A stretch of 64,000 nucleotides of DNA from Prochlorococcus marinus CUG1415. Its GTDB lineage: Bacteria > Cyanobacteriota > Cyanobacteriia > PCC-6307 > Cyanobiaceae. The stretch spans positions 186,001 to 250,000 of the forward strand of contig NZ_JAAORL010000001.1 in NCBI RefSeq assembly GCF_017696015.1. The letters are read 5' to 3'. This document shows positions 38,436 through 48,222 of this stretch, one piece after another. The position numbers were made by a program, and so were the translations under genes. Under the pieces are notes generated by a model. That model saw only the letters and a program-made list of their open reading frames with translations. It did not search any database and was not told the origin of the DNA. Each line of letters opens with the position of its first letter. Positions within the stretch are counted from its first letter, which is position 1.

Positions 38436-38654
38436 TTAATCATCATAAACAAGACATTCTGGTTCGTCTGGGTTGGCATCGCAAAATAATTCCAAAGCAT
38501 TTGGATCATGTTTATCCTCTGGATGATGATCTTTATACTCTTCTAGTTCTTTTAATTCTTCAGTTAAATGTCTGACCTTTGGAAGATTGCCCTCTGCTTT
38601 AGCAGATTCGATTTCCGATTGATCTTTTTGGATGTGTTCGTCAATGGATTTCAT
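38436..38654 (-). CDS. cp12: CP12, Calvin cycle regulatory protein (lacking N-terminal cysteines)
   Basis: A 72-residue, acidic, largely disordered-looking protein. The C-terminus ALELFCDANPDEPECLVYDD, with Cys58 and Cys67, matches the CP12 segment that inserts into the GAPDH active site. A helical N-terminal half with alternating Glu/Lys corresponds to the PRK-interacting region, but the N-terminal cysteine pair found in plant and many cyanobacterial CP12s is missing. CP12 assembles inactive GAPDH-PRK complexes in the dark. Loss of the first disulfide implies simpler redox control. The 129-base upstream gap holds its promoter only. Confidence 0.93.
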   Translation of the reverse strand: MKSIDEHIQKDQSEIESAKAEGNLPKVRHLTEELKELEEYKDHHPEDKHDPNALELFCDANPDEPECLVYDD

Positions 38655-38783
38655 TTGAAGCTTTTTCGTACTTTAGTAGACATATACAAGATAGTTAATT
38701 TCTAATGAAATTGCATTATCTATGAACAAAATAAGTGTTCATTACAACATCATTTTTCTTTATCGAACTTGGTTTTTATATTT

Positions 38784-39728
38784 TTAAGCATCTAATCTAA
38801 TTATTTCCTTTAGTGATGGTAATACTGGAATTACTTGATTTGGGTTTAAAGGGAATAAAGCTTTGTAGTAATCTTTTTTCCATTCATTGTCGTAGCAAGT
38901 ATTATCTACATTAGATATTTTAAAAAATTTTAATCTCCATTCAATAATTTTCTCGAAATAAGATAGTTCTTGTTCAGTACATTTAAAAAGTTTGCTATAT
39001 ATTAATTCCCATCTTATAAGTGTAGGAAAAAGGTAAATATCTGCATAAGTTAAATCTTCTCCAAATATCCAATCCCCTTTATTCAGGCTAATTGTATCTT
39101 CGATTTCGTTTAAAGCTGCGAAAAGGTTTTTACTAGCTTTTTCATATGATGACTGGTTTCTGGCGAATCCGCACCTATATACACCATCATTGATGTTGTT
39201 ATGAATTAAATCTAAATGTTTTTGATCACAGTCTTTGATTTTCAATGTATTATCTTTCGACGTACTTTGTATTGAGTTAAGTAATCTTATGATTTGAGAA
39301 CTTTCATTAGATAATATATTTACTTCATCTTTTACAAAACTAATGAAAAGAGGTAACGTCGCTCTGAAAATTATTTTTTTATTAGCTTTTTTATAAAGTT
39401 CAGAAAGCCTTGTACATCCTTTAAGTTTTTTATTGAAAATCCATTCACCATGCTCAACATCTGCTTTTAAAAAAACAACTTTAACTTCTTTAGATAGTTG
39501 TTTTATTGTATGGACTAGTAGTGTCCTTTGACACCAAGGACAAGAATTACCTACCAATAAATAAATTTGTCCATTTTCATTATTAATATCATATTCACTA
39601 TTAATTGTTATTCCTTCAGGCCTCTTATAATTACCTTGTACATCTGATGGTGCGAAACCATTCATTAATTGCTTCCATAACCAAAACCAGAATTTCCGGG
39701 AGGCCTTAATTAGGTATTTATTTTGCAT
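38784..39728 (-). CDS. ECM4/Xi-class glutathione transferase (glutathionyl-hydroquinone reductase type)
   Basis: A 314-residue thioredoxin-fold protein with an N-terminal catalytic motif GNSCPWCQRTLLV (Cys63 and Cys66) and a C-terminal all-helical GST domain with GEDLTYADIYLFPTLIRWE. The CPWC motif and overall length match Xi-class enzymes that reduce glutathionyl-hydroquinones, rather than ordinary GSTs. In a phototroph a role in quinone or oxidative stress chemistry is plausible but inferred. It is divergent from the aspartoacylase-like gene by 22 bases. Confidence 0.8.
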   Translation of the reverse strand: MQNKYLIKASRKFWFWLWKQLMNGFAPSDVQGNYKRPEGITINSEYDINNENGQIYLLVGNSCPWCQRTLLVHTIKQLSKEVKVVFLKADVEHGEWIFNKKLKGCTRLSELYKKANKKIIFRATLPLFISFVKDEVNILSNESSQIIRLLNSIQSTSKDNTLKIKDCDQKHLDLIHNNINDGVYRCGFARNQSSYEKASKNLFAALNEIEDTISLNKGDWIFGEDLTYADIYLFPTLIRWELIYSKLFKCTEQELSYFEKIIEWRLKFFKISNVDNTCYDNEWKKDYYKALFPLNPNQVIPVLPSLKEIIRLDA

Positions 39729-39750
39729 AATATTTTATTTTGAGAGAAAA

Positions 39751-40656
39751 ATGACTATTCAAAGAATACTTATCGTTTCAGGCACACATGGTAATGAAAT
39801 TAACCCTGTTTGGGCTGTTAAGCAATTCAATAGAGAGGAAAATCGTATAAAAAAAGGTATTAAATACGAGTACATCATAGGCAATCCTCTTGCTTATGGA
39901 AAAGGCTATAGATACATAGATGCAGACTTAAATAGATCTTTTGACGAAAGTAAGAAAAATCATCAACAAAAGAAAAGTATTTATGAAATTAATAGAGCTA
40001 ATTTTTTAGTTGACCAATTTGGAATAAATGGATCAGACCCCTGTCAAATTGCTATCGATTTGCATACTACAACTGCAAATATGGGAACAAGTATTGTTAT
40101 GTATGGGAGGCGATTCAAGGATTTTTGTTTAGCTGCATTACTGCAGAATAAATTTGGATTGCCTATTTATTTACACGAAAAAGATAAAGACCAAACAGGC
40201 TTTCTTGTAGAGGCCTGGCCATGTGGGTTAGTTATTGAAATAGGCGCTGTCGCACAAAACTTTTATGATCCAAAAATCATAAATAAATTTTTAATAATAA
40301 TTAGCTCTTTAAGAGAAGAGATAGATAAATTGAAAAACAATCTAATAGAACTACCAAAGGAATTGATTGTTCACGTCCATCAAGAGAGTATAGATTATCC
40401 AAGAGATGACAAAGGAGATATTGATGGCTTAATTCATCCTGAAAGAACTAACCAAGATTGGAAAATGATAAAAAAAGGAGATCCATTATTTCTTGATAGC
40501 CAAGGAATCGTTCATAAATATGATGGCGATCAGTTTATTTGGCCTGTTTTTATTGGTGAAGTTGCTTACAAAGAAAAAAAAATAGCGATGAGCTATACAA
40601 AGAAAGAAGTGCTTTTTTGCCAAAATGAATGGATTAAAGAGTTTGAAAGTCTATAA
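39751..40656 (+). CDS. Aspartoacylase-like zinc carboxypeptidase-fold hydrolase
   Basis: A 301-residue protein of the AstE/AspA family (COG2988 type). SGTHGNEINPVWAV provides the first zinc ligands (His and Glu), DADLNRSF the substrate arginine, and AIDLHTTTANMGTS the third ligand histidine. VIEIGAVAQ near residue 168 contains the general-base glutamate region. Family members remove acyl groups from N-acyl amino acids. The true substrate in picocyanobacteria is not evident. It stands alone, followed by the small ORF region upstream of psbA. Confidence 0.85.
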   Translation: MTIQRILIVSGTHGNEINPVWAVKQFNREENRIKKGIKYEYIIGNPLAYGKGYRYIDADLNRSFDESKKNHQQKKSIYEINRANFLVDQFGINGSDPCQIAIDLHTTTANMGTSIVMYGRRFKDFCLAALLQNKFGLPIYLHEKDKDQTGFLVEAWPCGLVIEIGAVAQNFYDPKIINKFLIIISSLREEIDKLKNNLIELPKELIVHVHQESIDYPRDDKGDIDGLIHPERTNQDWKMIKKGDPLFLDSQGIVHKYDGDQFIWPVFIGEVAYKEKKIAMSYTKKEVLFCQNEWIKEFESL

Positions 40657-40773
40657 ATCAAGAAAAGAGAACAATAAATTGCTACTAGAATAATAAGGAT
40701 TATTTATTTTATAGATAAGTTTATTTAATATTTTCCCTTTTACCTTTTTTACTACTTTTAAATTTTTGTAAAT

Positions 40774-40902
40774 CTAAACTCTTTCGCTCCAATAAATAAA
40801 AGCTCCAAAAGCCTCTAATTGCAGTCTTCTATGCTTAGCTTCTTTTAAAGCAACTACCTCTTTAGATCTTTTTCCGTTGAAAAGCCATTCGATGATTACC
40901 AA
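40774..40902 (-). CDS. Small ORF of 42 aa between the aspartoacylase gene and psbA
   Basis: A minus-strand frame of 42 codons plus stop (TAG at 40774-40776). It starts at TTG (40900-40902), preceded at 6 bases by GAGGA, a good ribosome-binding site on that strand. An in-frame TGA lies just upstream, fixing the start. The peptide begins MVIIEWLFNGKRSKEV and ends FGAFIYWSERV; it is basic with aromatic residues and has no membrane span. Composition looks protein-like against the A/T-rich surroundings. No family is recognised. Confidence 0.55.
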   Translation of the reverse strand: MVIIEWLFNGKRSKEVVALKEAKHRRLQLEAFGAFIYWSERV

Positions 40903-40992
40903 GTTAAATCCTCAATAACAAAGAAAATATTAAGACATGGAGGTTCTCTTCTTGTATATTGCAAAAAATAAGTTTACTTACAGAAAAATAAT

Positions 40993-41023
40993 TTGCACAT
41001 TTTTAGCAATTTTGGTCTAAAAT
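40993..41023 (+). promoter_or_regulatory. Putative psbA promoter
   Basis: TTGCAC at 40993-40998 and TAAAAT at 41018-41023 are separated by 19 bases. They predict a transcript starting near 41030 with a leader of about 60 bases. The spacing is slightly long, so this is tentative. No clear Shine-Dalgarno precedes the psbA ATG. Confidence 0.5.
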
Positions 41024-41090
41024 CTTTGAAGTGGAATTTCTTTCCGCTTTTATTTACAAGTCTCACTTTAGAGACATACTTTACGAACTC

Positions 41091-42173
41091 ATGACAACTA
41101 TTCAGCAGCAGCGTTCTTCGCTGTTAAAGGGTTGGCCACAGTTTTGTGAGTGGGTAACATCAACTAACAACAGAATTTATGTTGGTTGGTTCGGCGTCTT
41201 AATGATCCCATGCCTACTTGCAGCAGCGGCTTGCTTCATTGTTGCATTCATCGCAGCACCACCAGTAGACATCGACGGAATTAGAGAGCCAGTTGCTGGT
41301 TCATTCCTATATGGAAACAACATCATCTCAGGTGCAGTTGTTCCTTCATCTAACGCTATTGGTCTACACTTCTACCCAATTTGGGAAGCAGCTACTGTAG
41401 ATGAGTGGTTATATAATGGTGGCCCTTATCAGCTTGTAATTTTCCACTTCCTAATTGGTATCTGTGCATACATGGGAAGACAGTGGGAGCTTTCATACCG
41501 TTTAGGTATGCGTCCTTGGATCTGTGTTGCATACTCTGCACCAGTTTCAGCAGCTTTCGCAGTATTTCTTGTATATCCATTCGGTCAAGGTTCATTCTCT
41601 GACGGAATGCCTTTAGGTATATCTGGAACATTCAACTTCATGTTTGTTTTCCAGGCAGAGCACAACATTCTTATGCACCCATTCCATATGGCTGGAGTTG
41701 CTGGTATGTTCGGAGGATCTCTATTCTCAGCTATGCATGGTTCACTTGTTACTTCATCTCTAATCAGAGAAACAACTGAGACAGAGTCTCAGAACTATGG
41801 TTACAAGTTCGGACAAGAAGAAGAAACATATAACATCGTTGCAGCTCATGGCTACTTCGGTCGTTTGATCTTCCAATATGCAAGTTTCAACAACAGCAGA
41901 AGTCTTCACTTCTTCCTAGCTATATTCCCAGTTGTTTGTGTTTGGTTAACTTCAATGGGTATCTGCACAATGGCATTCAATCTTAACGGTTTCAACTTCA
42001 ACCAGTCAGTTGTTGATGCAAACGGTAAGGTTGTTCCTACATGGGGTGACGTTCTTAACAGAGCAAACCTAGGTATGGAAGTAATGCACGAGCGTAACGC
42101 TCACAACTTCCCACTTGATCTAGCAGCAGCTGAGTCTACAACAGTAGCTCTTTCAGCTCCAGCTATCGGTTAA
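41091..42173 (+). CDS. psbA: Photosystem II reaction centre protein D1
   Basis: A 360-residue thylakoid membrane protein with five helices that binds P680, pheophytin, QB and ligands of the Mn cluster. The start is ATG at 41091 (MTTIQQQ); an in-frame GTG at 41031 would add 20 unrelated residues and is rejected. The chain has one extra residue near the N-terminus, so Gln131 in [10 protein letters not shown] corresponds to position 130 of standard numbering; Gln there is the D1:1-type form. [13 protein letters not shown] near the end marks the Mn ligands and the CtpA processing site, leaving a 15-residue extension. Codons favour TTC, AAC, TAC and CAC, unlike the neighbours, as expected of extreme expression. 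Confidence 0.99.
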   Translation: MTTIQQQRSSLLKGWPQFCEWVTSTNNRIYVGWFGVLMIPCLLAAAACFIVAFIAAPPVDIDGIREPVAGSFLYGNNIISGAVVPSSNAIGLHFYPIWEAATVDEWLYNGGPYQLVIFHFLIGICAYMGRQWELSYRLGMRPWICVAYSAPVSAAFAVFLVYPFGQGSFSDGMPLGISGTFNFMFVFQAEHNILMHPFHMAGVAGMFGGSLFSAMHGSLVTSSLIRETTETESQNYGYKFGQEEETYNIVAAHGYFGRLIFQYASFNNSRSLHFFLAIFPVVCVWLTSMGICTMAFNLNGFNFNQSVVDANGKVVPTWGDVLNRANLGMEVMHERNAHNFPLDLAAAESTTVALSAPAIG

Positions 42174-42197
42174 GCTTAAAGTTCTTAAATTTACAAG

Positions 42198-42221
42198 CCC
42201 CCTGTTTGGGGGTTTTTTTTT
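42198..42221 (+). terminator. psbA intrinsic terminator
   Basis: CCCCC (42198-42202), loop TGTTT, GGGGG (42208-42212), then nine Ts. It lies 24 bases after the psbA stop and separates psbA from aroC. Confidence 0.93.
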
Positions 42222-42281
42222 GTTTAATTTTCAAATGGTTTCATATAATGTTTATATATAGATAAAACATTTGATATTTCT

Positions 42282-43379
42282 ATGAGTAGTAGTTTTGGAA
42301 AGATTTTTCGTGTTAGTACTTTTGGAGAATCACATGGTGGCGCAGTAGGAGTTGTACTTGATGGATGTCCACCAAATTTAAATATAGATATTAAGCTGAT
42401 ACAAAATGACTTGGATAGGCGTAGACCTGGACAAAGTGACATTACAACTCCCCGAAATGAAGAAGACAAAATTGAAATAGTAAGTGGCCTAAAGGAAGGC
42501 TTAACACTTGGAACACCAATCGCAATGTTGGTTAGAAACAAGGATCAAAGACCAGCAGATTATAATAATTTGGAGCAAATATTTAGACCATCACATGCAG
42601 ATGGTACATATCATCTTAAATATGGAATTCAAGCTGGTTCAGGTGGGGGGAGAGCCTCCGCAAGAGAAACAATCGGTAGAGTGGCAGCTGGTGCTGTAGC
42701 AAAACAACTATTAAAAGAATTTTGTAATACTGAAATACTATCTTGGGTAAAGCGTATACATGATATAGATTCTGATATAAATAAAGAAAAGATTTCTCTC
42801 ACTAAAATAGATTCCAATATCGTTAGATGTCCTGATGAAAGGGTATCAGCTGAAATGATCAAGAGAATTAAGGAATTAAAGCGTCAAGGAGATTCTTGTG
42901 GAGGGGTTATTGAATGTATGGTAAGAAATGTTCCTTCTGGCCTGGGGATGCCTGTTTTTGATAAATTAGAAGCTGATTTAGCTAAGGCTTTGATGTCATT
43001 GCCTGCTACGAAAGGGTTTGAAATAGGTTCGGGTTTCTCTGGAACTTTTTTAAAAGGGAGCGAACATAATGATTCATTCATTAAGTCTGATGATATTAGT
43101 AAGTTAAGAACAAAATCTAACAATTCAGGAGGTATACAGGGAGGAATAAGTAATGGCGAAAATATTGAGATGAAGATAGCTTTTAAACCTACAGCAACCA
43201 TCGGGAAAGAACAGAAAACAGTAAACTCTGATGGAAAAGAAGTATTGATGAAGGCAAAAGGGAGGCATGATCCATGCGTTCTACCTAGAGCAGTCCCAAT
43301 GGTTGATGCTATGGTCGCTCTAGTGCTTGCTGACCATTTGCTTCTGAATCATGCTCAATGTGGCTTAATGAAAAATTAA
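42282..43379 (+). CDS. aroC: Chorismate synthase
   Basis: A 365-residue FMN-dependent enzyme making chorismate, the branch point to aromatic amino acids, folate and quinones. It has the signatures [31 protein letters not shown], the [12 protein letters not shown] loop and [18 protein letters not shown] near the C-terminus. Length is normal. It begins 61 bases after the psbA terminator and so has its own promoter. Confidence 0.98.
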   Translation: MSSSFGKIFRVSTFGESHGGAVGVVLDGCPPNLNIDIKLIQNDLDRRRPGQSDITTPRNEEDKIEIVSGLKEGLTLGTPIAMLVRNKDQRPADYNNLEQIFRPSHADGTYHLKYGIQAGSGGGRASARETIGRVAAGAVAKQLLKEFCNTEILSWVKRIHDIDSDINKEKISLTKIDSNIVRCPDERVSAEMIKRIKELKRQGDSCGGVIECMVRNVPSGLGMPVFDKLEADLAKALMSLPATKGFEIGSGFSGTFLKGSEHNDSFIKSDDISKLRTKSNNSGGIQGGISNGENIEMKIAFKPTATIGKEQKTVNSDGKEVLMKAKGRHDPCVLPRAVPMVDAMVALVLADHLLLNHAQCGLMKN

Positions 43380-43413
43380 TAGTTACGAAAAATAAATTAT
43401 AATTATCCTTGAT

Positions 43414-44040
43414 TTAATTAGTTTTAAGCCATTCAAATATTTTTCGATCAAATTTTAGGTTTGTGATACCTTTATCTCCAATTACAATTGATTTGTATCC
43501 TAAAGACTTATAGTTATTTATATCATTGATTGATAGTCCTCCAGCAGCAATGAAATCAATATTTTTATAGTTAAGTATATTTATAGATTTATCTTTATTT
43601 TTTATTGGATAAATTTTGATAATTTTGCAACTCGAATTTATTGCCTCTTCAAGATCTGTTAAATTTTTAATACCAGGAATTAATAAATAATTTTTTGCCT
43701 TTGCATAATTGAAAAGATCTTTATCCCAAAATTTCATCATCGAAAAATTTAAGCCAATTTTTAAAGAATCTTCTATTGATTGCTTATTAATTATGGAGGC
43801 AGAGCCTAAATTAATTCTTGGATATTTGATTTTGATTGAGGATACAAAATTTAACCAATTCTCATTGTTAGACCAACTTATTTCAACATTTTTTAATCCT
43901 AACTTTATTAAGCTGTCCAATTCTTCAAATAATAAATTCCTTAGAGAGGTATTTAAGTAGATATTTTCTTCTGGTTTTATGAGTAAAAAAAAAGATTCAT
44001 TTTTCAGTATCTCTGAAAAAAAATCTTCTTTCTTATTCAT
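43414..44040 (-). CDS. eda: Divergent KDPG/KHG aldolase-like protein
   Basis: A 208-residue small TIM-barrel protein similar to 2-keto-3-deoxy-6-phosphogluconate aldolase of the Entner-Doudoroff pathway. The Schiff-base lysine is present (Lys142 in IIKIYP), as is the base glutamate (Glu53 in VEISWSN). The arginine that follows it in standard Eda (LRT) is replaced by serine, and the phosphate-loop PTGG reads AAGG. Activity or substrate may therefore differ. No edd gene is adjacent. It is 22 bases downstream of nothing obvious; the ftsH gene follows in the same direction upstream of its own start at 45916. Confidence 0.7.
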   Translation of the reverse strand: MNKKEDFFSEILKNESFFLLIKPEENIYLNTSLRNLLFEELDSLIKLGLKNVEISWSNNENWLNFVSSIKIKYPRINLGSASIINKQSIEDSLKIGLNFSMMKFWDKDLFNYAKAKNYLLIPGIKNLTDLEEAINSSCKIIKIYPIKNKDKSINILNYKNIDFIAAGGLSINDINNYKSLGYKSIVIGDKGITNLKFDRKIFEWLKTN

Positions 44041-44062
44041 TAAAGTATTGATTTTCTCCGAA

Positions 44063-45916
44063 TTAGATATAGTTAGCTACCTTAACTTCTGAACGATTAA
44101 GCAAATCCTGAATATCTTCAGTATCTATAGTTTCTCTATCGATAAGCATTTGAGCCATTTCGTCAAGCACAATTCTATTGTCTGATAAAACTTTTGTAGC
44201 TCTCTTATAAGCAATATCAACAAGCTCAGAAACTTCTACATCAATTGTTGCTGCAGTATCTTCAGAAAAGTCTCTCGTGGAGCTCATATCTCTTCCAAGA
44301 AACATTCCACCTTGAGATTGTCCTAAGGCAACTGGACCTATTTTGTCACTCATGCCAAATTTAGTAATCATTTGTCTCGCTACATTAGCAACTTGCTGTA
44401 AATCATTTGAAGCTCCAGTTGTAACTTCTTCTTCTCCATAAACTAATTCTTCTGCAACTCTTCCTCCTAGTGCTACAGCCATTTGATTCTGAAGGTAAGA
44501 ACGTGAGTAAAGACCAGATTCCATTCTTTCTTCGCTTGGAGTAAAAAAGGTTAGGCCTCCAGCTTGTCCTCTAGGAATTATTGAAACTTTTGCTACTGGG
44601 TCGTAATCGGGCATTAATGCTCCAACAAGAGCATGACCAGCTTCGTGATAGGCAACTAATTCTTTTTTCTTATCGCTTATGACTCTATCTTTCTTTTCTG
44701 GTCCAGCCATAATTCTTTCTATGGCATCTCCAACTTCATCATTGCTTACTTTGTCTAAATCTTTTCTGGCTGCAAGTATAGCTGCTTCGTTAAGTAAATT
44801 TGCTAAATCAGCACCTGTAAAACCTGGGGTTCTTCTGGCAACTTTATCTAAATCAACATCTTTTGACAAAGTTTTATCTTTAGCGTGAACATTTAGTATT
44901 TGTAATCTTCCAGCATAATCTGGCCTATCTACTGTTACTTGCCTGTCAAATCTTCCTGGACGCATTAATGCAGAATCTAAGACATCAGGTCTATTAGTTG
45001 CAGCAACAATTATTATTCCAGAATTACCCTCGAAACCGTCCATTTCGGTAAGAAGTTGGTTTAACGTTTGCTCTCTTTCATCGTTTCCTCCTCCCATACC
45101 AGCACCTCTTTGTCTCCCAACAGCATCAATTTCATCAATGAAAACAATGCAAGGAGCATTCTTTTTAGCTTGTTCAAAGAGATCTCTAACTCTGCTAGCA
45201 CCAACTCCTACAAACATTTCAACAAATTCTGAGCCTGATATAGAAAAGAAAGGTACACCTGCTTCTCCAGCAACTGCTTTAGCTAATAGAGTTTTACCTG
45301 TACCAGGAGGGCCAACAAGAAGGACACCTTTTGGGATTTTTGCGCCAACAGCTGTAAATCTATCTGGACTTTTAAGAAAATCTACAACTTCAGTTAACTC
45401 TAATTTGGCACCTTCTACACCAGCCACATCTGAAAAGGTAACTTGTGTAGATGGTTCCATTTGCAGTCTGGCTTTACTTTTGCCAAAACTCATAGCAGGA
45501 TTACCTCCACCTGCATTACCGCTTTGAGATCTTCTGAAAAGAAAAAATAGTCCTCCAATTAGGAGTACTGGGAAAATTAAACTACTTACAGCCTGTTGCC
45601 ATGGATTGGCTAACTTTGTAGGTGTTACAGCTATGTCAACGTTATTCTCGGTGAGTATTTTTAATAAATCTTTGTCAGGGGCTAGATTCACCTCCGATCT
45701 GCTTCCGTCATTTTCCACAACTTGAGCAGTAGCATTGTCTGGAGATATTAAGACTCTACTTATTTCTTTATCCTGAACTGCCTCTATAAATTCACTATAC
45801 CTTAAGGTCTTTGTAGCATTCTCTGTATTAGGTTTATCAAAAACAGAAGTACCTATGAAAATGACAGTAATTACAGCTAGGACATAAAGTCCTACGTTTC
45901 TCCAACGTTTGTTCAC
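44063..45916 (-). CDS. ftsH: ATP-dependent zinc metalloprotease FtsH
   Basis: A 617-residue membrane protease. Two N-terminal transmembrane helices (about residues 8-24 and 109-126) flank a lumenal domain. The AAA domain follows, with [20 protein letters not shown] near residue 205, [12 protein letters not shown] and the SRH region [21 protein letters not shown] (key [11 protein letters not shown]). The protease domain has the zinc motif HEAGH near residue 420. In cyanobacteria FtsH removes damaged D1 during PSII repair, which makes its closeness to psbA notable. Which paralogue this is cannot be decided here. Confidence 0.96.
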   Translation of the reverse strand: MNKRWRNVGLYVLAVITVIFIGTSVFDKPNTENATKTLRYSEFIEAVQDKEISRVLISPDNATAQVVENDGSRSEVNLAPDKDLLKILTENNVDIAVTPTKLANPWQQAVSSLIFPVLLIGGLFFLFRRSQSGNAGGGNPAMSFGKSKARLQMEPSTQVTFSDVAGVEGAKLELTEVVDFLKSPDRFTAVGAKIPKGVLLVGPPGTGKTLLAKAVAGEAGVPFFSISGSEFVEMFVGVGASRVRDLFEQAKKNAPCIVFIDEIDAVGRQRGAGMGGGNDEREQTLNQLLTEMDGFEGNSGIIIVAATNRPDVLDSALMRPGRFDRQVTVDRPDYAGRLQILNVHAKDKTLSKDVDLDKVARRTPGFTGADLANLLNEAAILAARKDLDKVSNDEVGDAIERIMAGPEKKDRVISDKKKELVAYHEAGHALVGALMPDYDPVAKVSIIPRGQAGGLTFFTPSEERMESGLYSRSYLQNQMAVALGGRVAEELVYGEEEVTTGASNDLQQVANVARQMITKFGMSDKIGPVALGQSQGGMFLGRDMSSTRDFSEDTAATIDVEVSELVDIAYKRATKVLSDNRIVLDEMAQMLIDRETIDTEDIQDLLNRSEVKVANYI

Positions 45917-45962
45917 GATAAATAATATTTAATAAATCTATAATACTAATAATAAAACAATA

Positions 45963-47138
45963 TTAAGAGTTTCTTAGAACATCTACTACACTTTTGAATG
46001 CAAACCATTCGGGAATTGGTTCTCCATTCCTCAATTTCTTTCTAAATTCTGTACCACTAAGTTTCATAATTTGATAATTAAATTCCTGAGCCTCTTCAGC
46101 CGTAATATATCCTTTTTCCTTTGTATAAACTAAATTTTTTGAAGGAACAGTTTGCATCATTAACTCGCCTGCACATTTATTCGCAAAATCTTGAGCGTCA
46201 TAGGGACCATAAAAATCTTCACCAGTTGATGATGACTTACATCCAGCCATATCTCTACCAATAATAAAATGGGTGCAGCCATAATTCCTTCTAATTATCA
46301 TATGTTGAAGAGCTTCTCTTGGCCCTGCCATATGCATTGAATAAGGTAAAAATGCCCATTTTATTCTTTCATCAGATATTTCTTCTTCCAATTCTTTATA
46401 TGTCAAATATCGCACTTTACCAGGAATATCATCTTGTTGTGTTGGCCCACAAGTTGGATGTACTAAAACAACTGAATTTGGAGAGACATTGTCTGAAAGT
46501 AAGGCATTAGTAAATAATTCATAATGAGCTCTATGAATTGGATTTCTGCATTGAAATGCAACTACATCATAATTTGAGGGCAATGTAGCTCTAACTTCTT
46601 CAGGAGTTTTGCAGGGAAATTCCCTAATTGGTATTTCTAAACCATAAATTTTCCCTCCAATGTAATATCGTCCTCGCTCATTAAAGATCATCTTTACAGC
46701 GGGATGATCTAGAGAATTAGTGCCATAACAAAGCTCAGCTTCTAATGATTTATCAGGCTCCCATTTAGAAATAACTTCTAAAACTGCTATTTTTTGTTTT
46801 TTATAGGTAAGCAATATTGTTTCTCCAGCTTTTACTTCTTCATTATTTGAATCAAATACAATGGGTAACCCAAAAAGTAAACCGCTTGTATCTCTATTAT
46901 TATGAATTACTGATTTGTAGTTATTTTCATCCATAAAACCTTCCAATGGAGAAAAAGCACCAACCATCAAAAGTTCCACATCGCATGCATTTCTCTCGCT
47001 GCATTCAAACTCATAAGAAACTTTAGAGATAAGTTCATTTTTAAGATTTTTATCTTTAATAATTAAATTTTTTAGTTCCCCTCCATAAGCCGGTATTAGT
47101 CCATTATTGTCTGTTTTTGTTTTTTGTTGTAATTCCAT
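45963..47138 (-). CDS. sat: Sulfate adenylyltransferase (ATP sulfurylase)
   Basis: A 391-residue enzyme activating sulfate to adenosine 5'-phosphosulfate, the first step of assimilatory sulfate reduction. PUA-like N-terminal domain with GAFSPLEGFMDENNY is followed by the catalytic domain: FQCRNPIHRAHYEL (ATP-binding QxRNPxHxxHE type), LVHPTCGPTQQDDIP and FIIGRDMAGCK. Length matches single-domain Met3/Sat enzymes without an APS kinase domain. It is 46 bases upstream of ftsH and separated from psbO by a strong terminator. Confidence 0.97.
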   Translation of the reverse strand: MELQQKTKTDNNGLIPAYGGELKNLIIKDKNLKNELISKVSYEFECSERNACDVELLMVGAFSPLEGFMDENNYKSVIHNNRDTSGLLFGLPIVFDSNNEEVKAGETILLTYKKQKIAVLEVISKWEPDKSLEAELCYGTNSLDHPAVKMIFNERGRYYIGGKIYGLEIPIREFPCKTPEEVRATLPSNYDVVAFQCRNPIHRAHYELFTNALLSDNVSPNSVVLVHPTCGPTQQDDIPGKVRYLTYKELEEEISDERIKWAFLPYSMHMAGPREALQHMIIRRNYGCTHFIIGRDMAGCKSSSTGEDFYGPYDAQDFANKCAGELMMQTVPSKNLVYTKEKGYITAEEAQEFNYQIMKLSGTEFRKKLRNGEPIPEWFAFKSVVDVLRNS

Positions 47139-47173
47139 TTTTTCAAATTTATAAAGAAAAATTTTAAAAAAAA

Positions 47174-47193
47174 AAGAGGGGTTAACCCCTCTT
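47174..47193. terminator. psbO intrinsic terminator (bidirectional shape)
   Basis: AAGAGGGG (47174-47181), loop TTAA, CCCCTCTT (47186-47193): a perfect 8-base-pair stem. It has an A run on the left (read as Ts on the minus strand) and Ts on the right. It lies just after the psbO stop and insulates sat. Confidence 0.93.
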
Positions 47194-47211
47194 ATTTTTT
47201 TTAACTAGTTA

Positions 47212-48006
47212 TTATGCCTTTCTTCCGTATAGCTCTCCAACTATTTTTACATCAAGTGGTTCTTTTGAACCCATATCTGTATCTGACGGTTGGATAGCTT
47301 CAAAAGTACCAGCAAATTCGTCTGTATCAGAATCTACATTATTGATTGAAAGAGTAATAACTCCAGTACCGTTTACATCAACTTTAATATTCTCTTTGGC
47401 AAGTTCTTCATCATCGCCTCCTAATGCAACTAAACCTTGAGCATATTCAACACCAGTATTTTTAGCTCTTGCTTTAGGATCTAGAAAATCACCAGTTCTG
47501 TAATTAGGTGTAAATGTAGAACCACTCACCTCAGTGCCTGGTTCAATAGATGAGGGTACATTAGCTGTAAGCTCTTTTGCTGAAAATGCAAATGGCACCT
47601 CTAATCCCCCAGGAGTTAAGACAGTAATAAGTTGAAAATCAATCCCACCTTTTTCAGTGAAAGTTCCGGAGTTGATTTCTCCATAAACTTCAGTCACTGT
47701 AGTGTTATTCCTTGGACTAATAATTTTTGTAGATACAAATTCTGCAGCTTTTCTTTTTGTCCCTGGTACTTTTACATAAACTTCAGTTGGGTGCATGCAA
47801 ATTCCTTTAAGGCTATCTCCACTCCCTAAGGATATTGATCCTACAAGAGATGAGTCTAATGTAGGGCAATCATTAGCTTTACCTGTATTAACAACATCAG
47901 TGAATTCTGCATTTCCTCTCTCAGAAAAAGCAAATGTTTGAACAGGTACGAAAGCAAATGTTATACAAATTGAGATAACAAAAGCTAAGAAAGAACGAAT
48001 TCTCAT
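47212..48006 (-). CDS. psbO: Photosystem II manganese-stabilising protein PsbO
   Basis: A 264-residue lumenal extrinsic subunit that stabilises the Mn4Ca cluster. A signal peptide of about 26 residues ends at VQTFA-FS. The mature part has NDCPTLD and GICMHPTEVYVK, whose two cysteines form the conserved disulfide, followed by a beta-barrel with GEINSGTFTEKGGIDFQ and FTPNYRTGDFLDPK. Length is normal. The 216-base gap to coaBC contains its promoter and the tail of the coaBC transcript; I see no other feature there. Confidence 0.97.
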   Translation of the reverse strand: MRIRSFLAFVISICITFAFVPVQTFAFSERGNAEFTDVVNTGKANDCPTLDSSLVGSISLGSGDSLKGICMHPTEVYVKVPGTKRKAAEFVSTKIISPRNNTTVTEVYGEINSGTFTEKGGIDFQLITVLTPGGLEVPFAFSAKELTANVPSSIEPGTEVSGSTFTPNYRTGDFLDPKARAKNTGVEYAQGLVALGGDDEELAKENIKVDVNGTGVITLSINNVDSDTDEFAGTFEAIQPSDTDMGSKEPLDVKIVGELYGRKA

Positions 48007-48222
48007 AATTTAAAGTAGCAGTAAATTTCTGTGACGAATGATTAATGGTCACCTAAATAGTTCAGTACGGATATTACTAGGGAAAGGACAATAAAAGTTA
48101 GGACTTTTTCATCCTCGAAACAACCCGTAGCTTTTTAGAATTTTAAAAACTGGAATTATTGTAAGCTATCACATTATTTTTAATGATTAAGATTACAAAA
48201 AAATACAAATTAAAAATTTTTT

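Noticed and set aside
41031-41090. 20-residue N-terminal extension of D1 from a GTG
   Set aside because: D1 normally begins MTT-, and the extension lies between the putative promoter and the true ATG.
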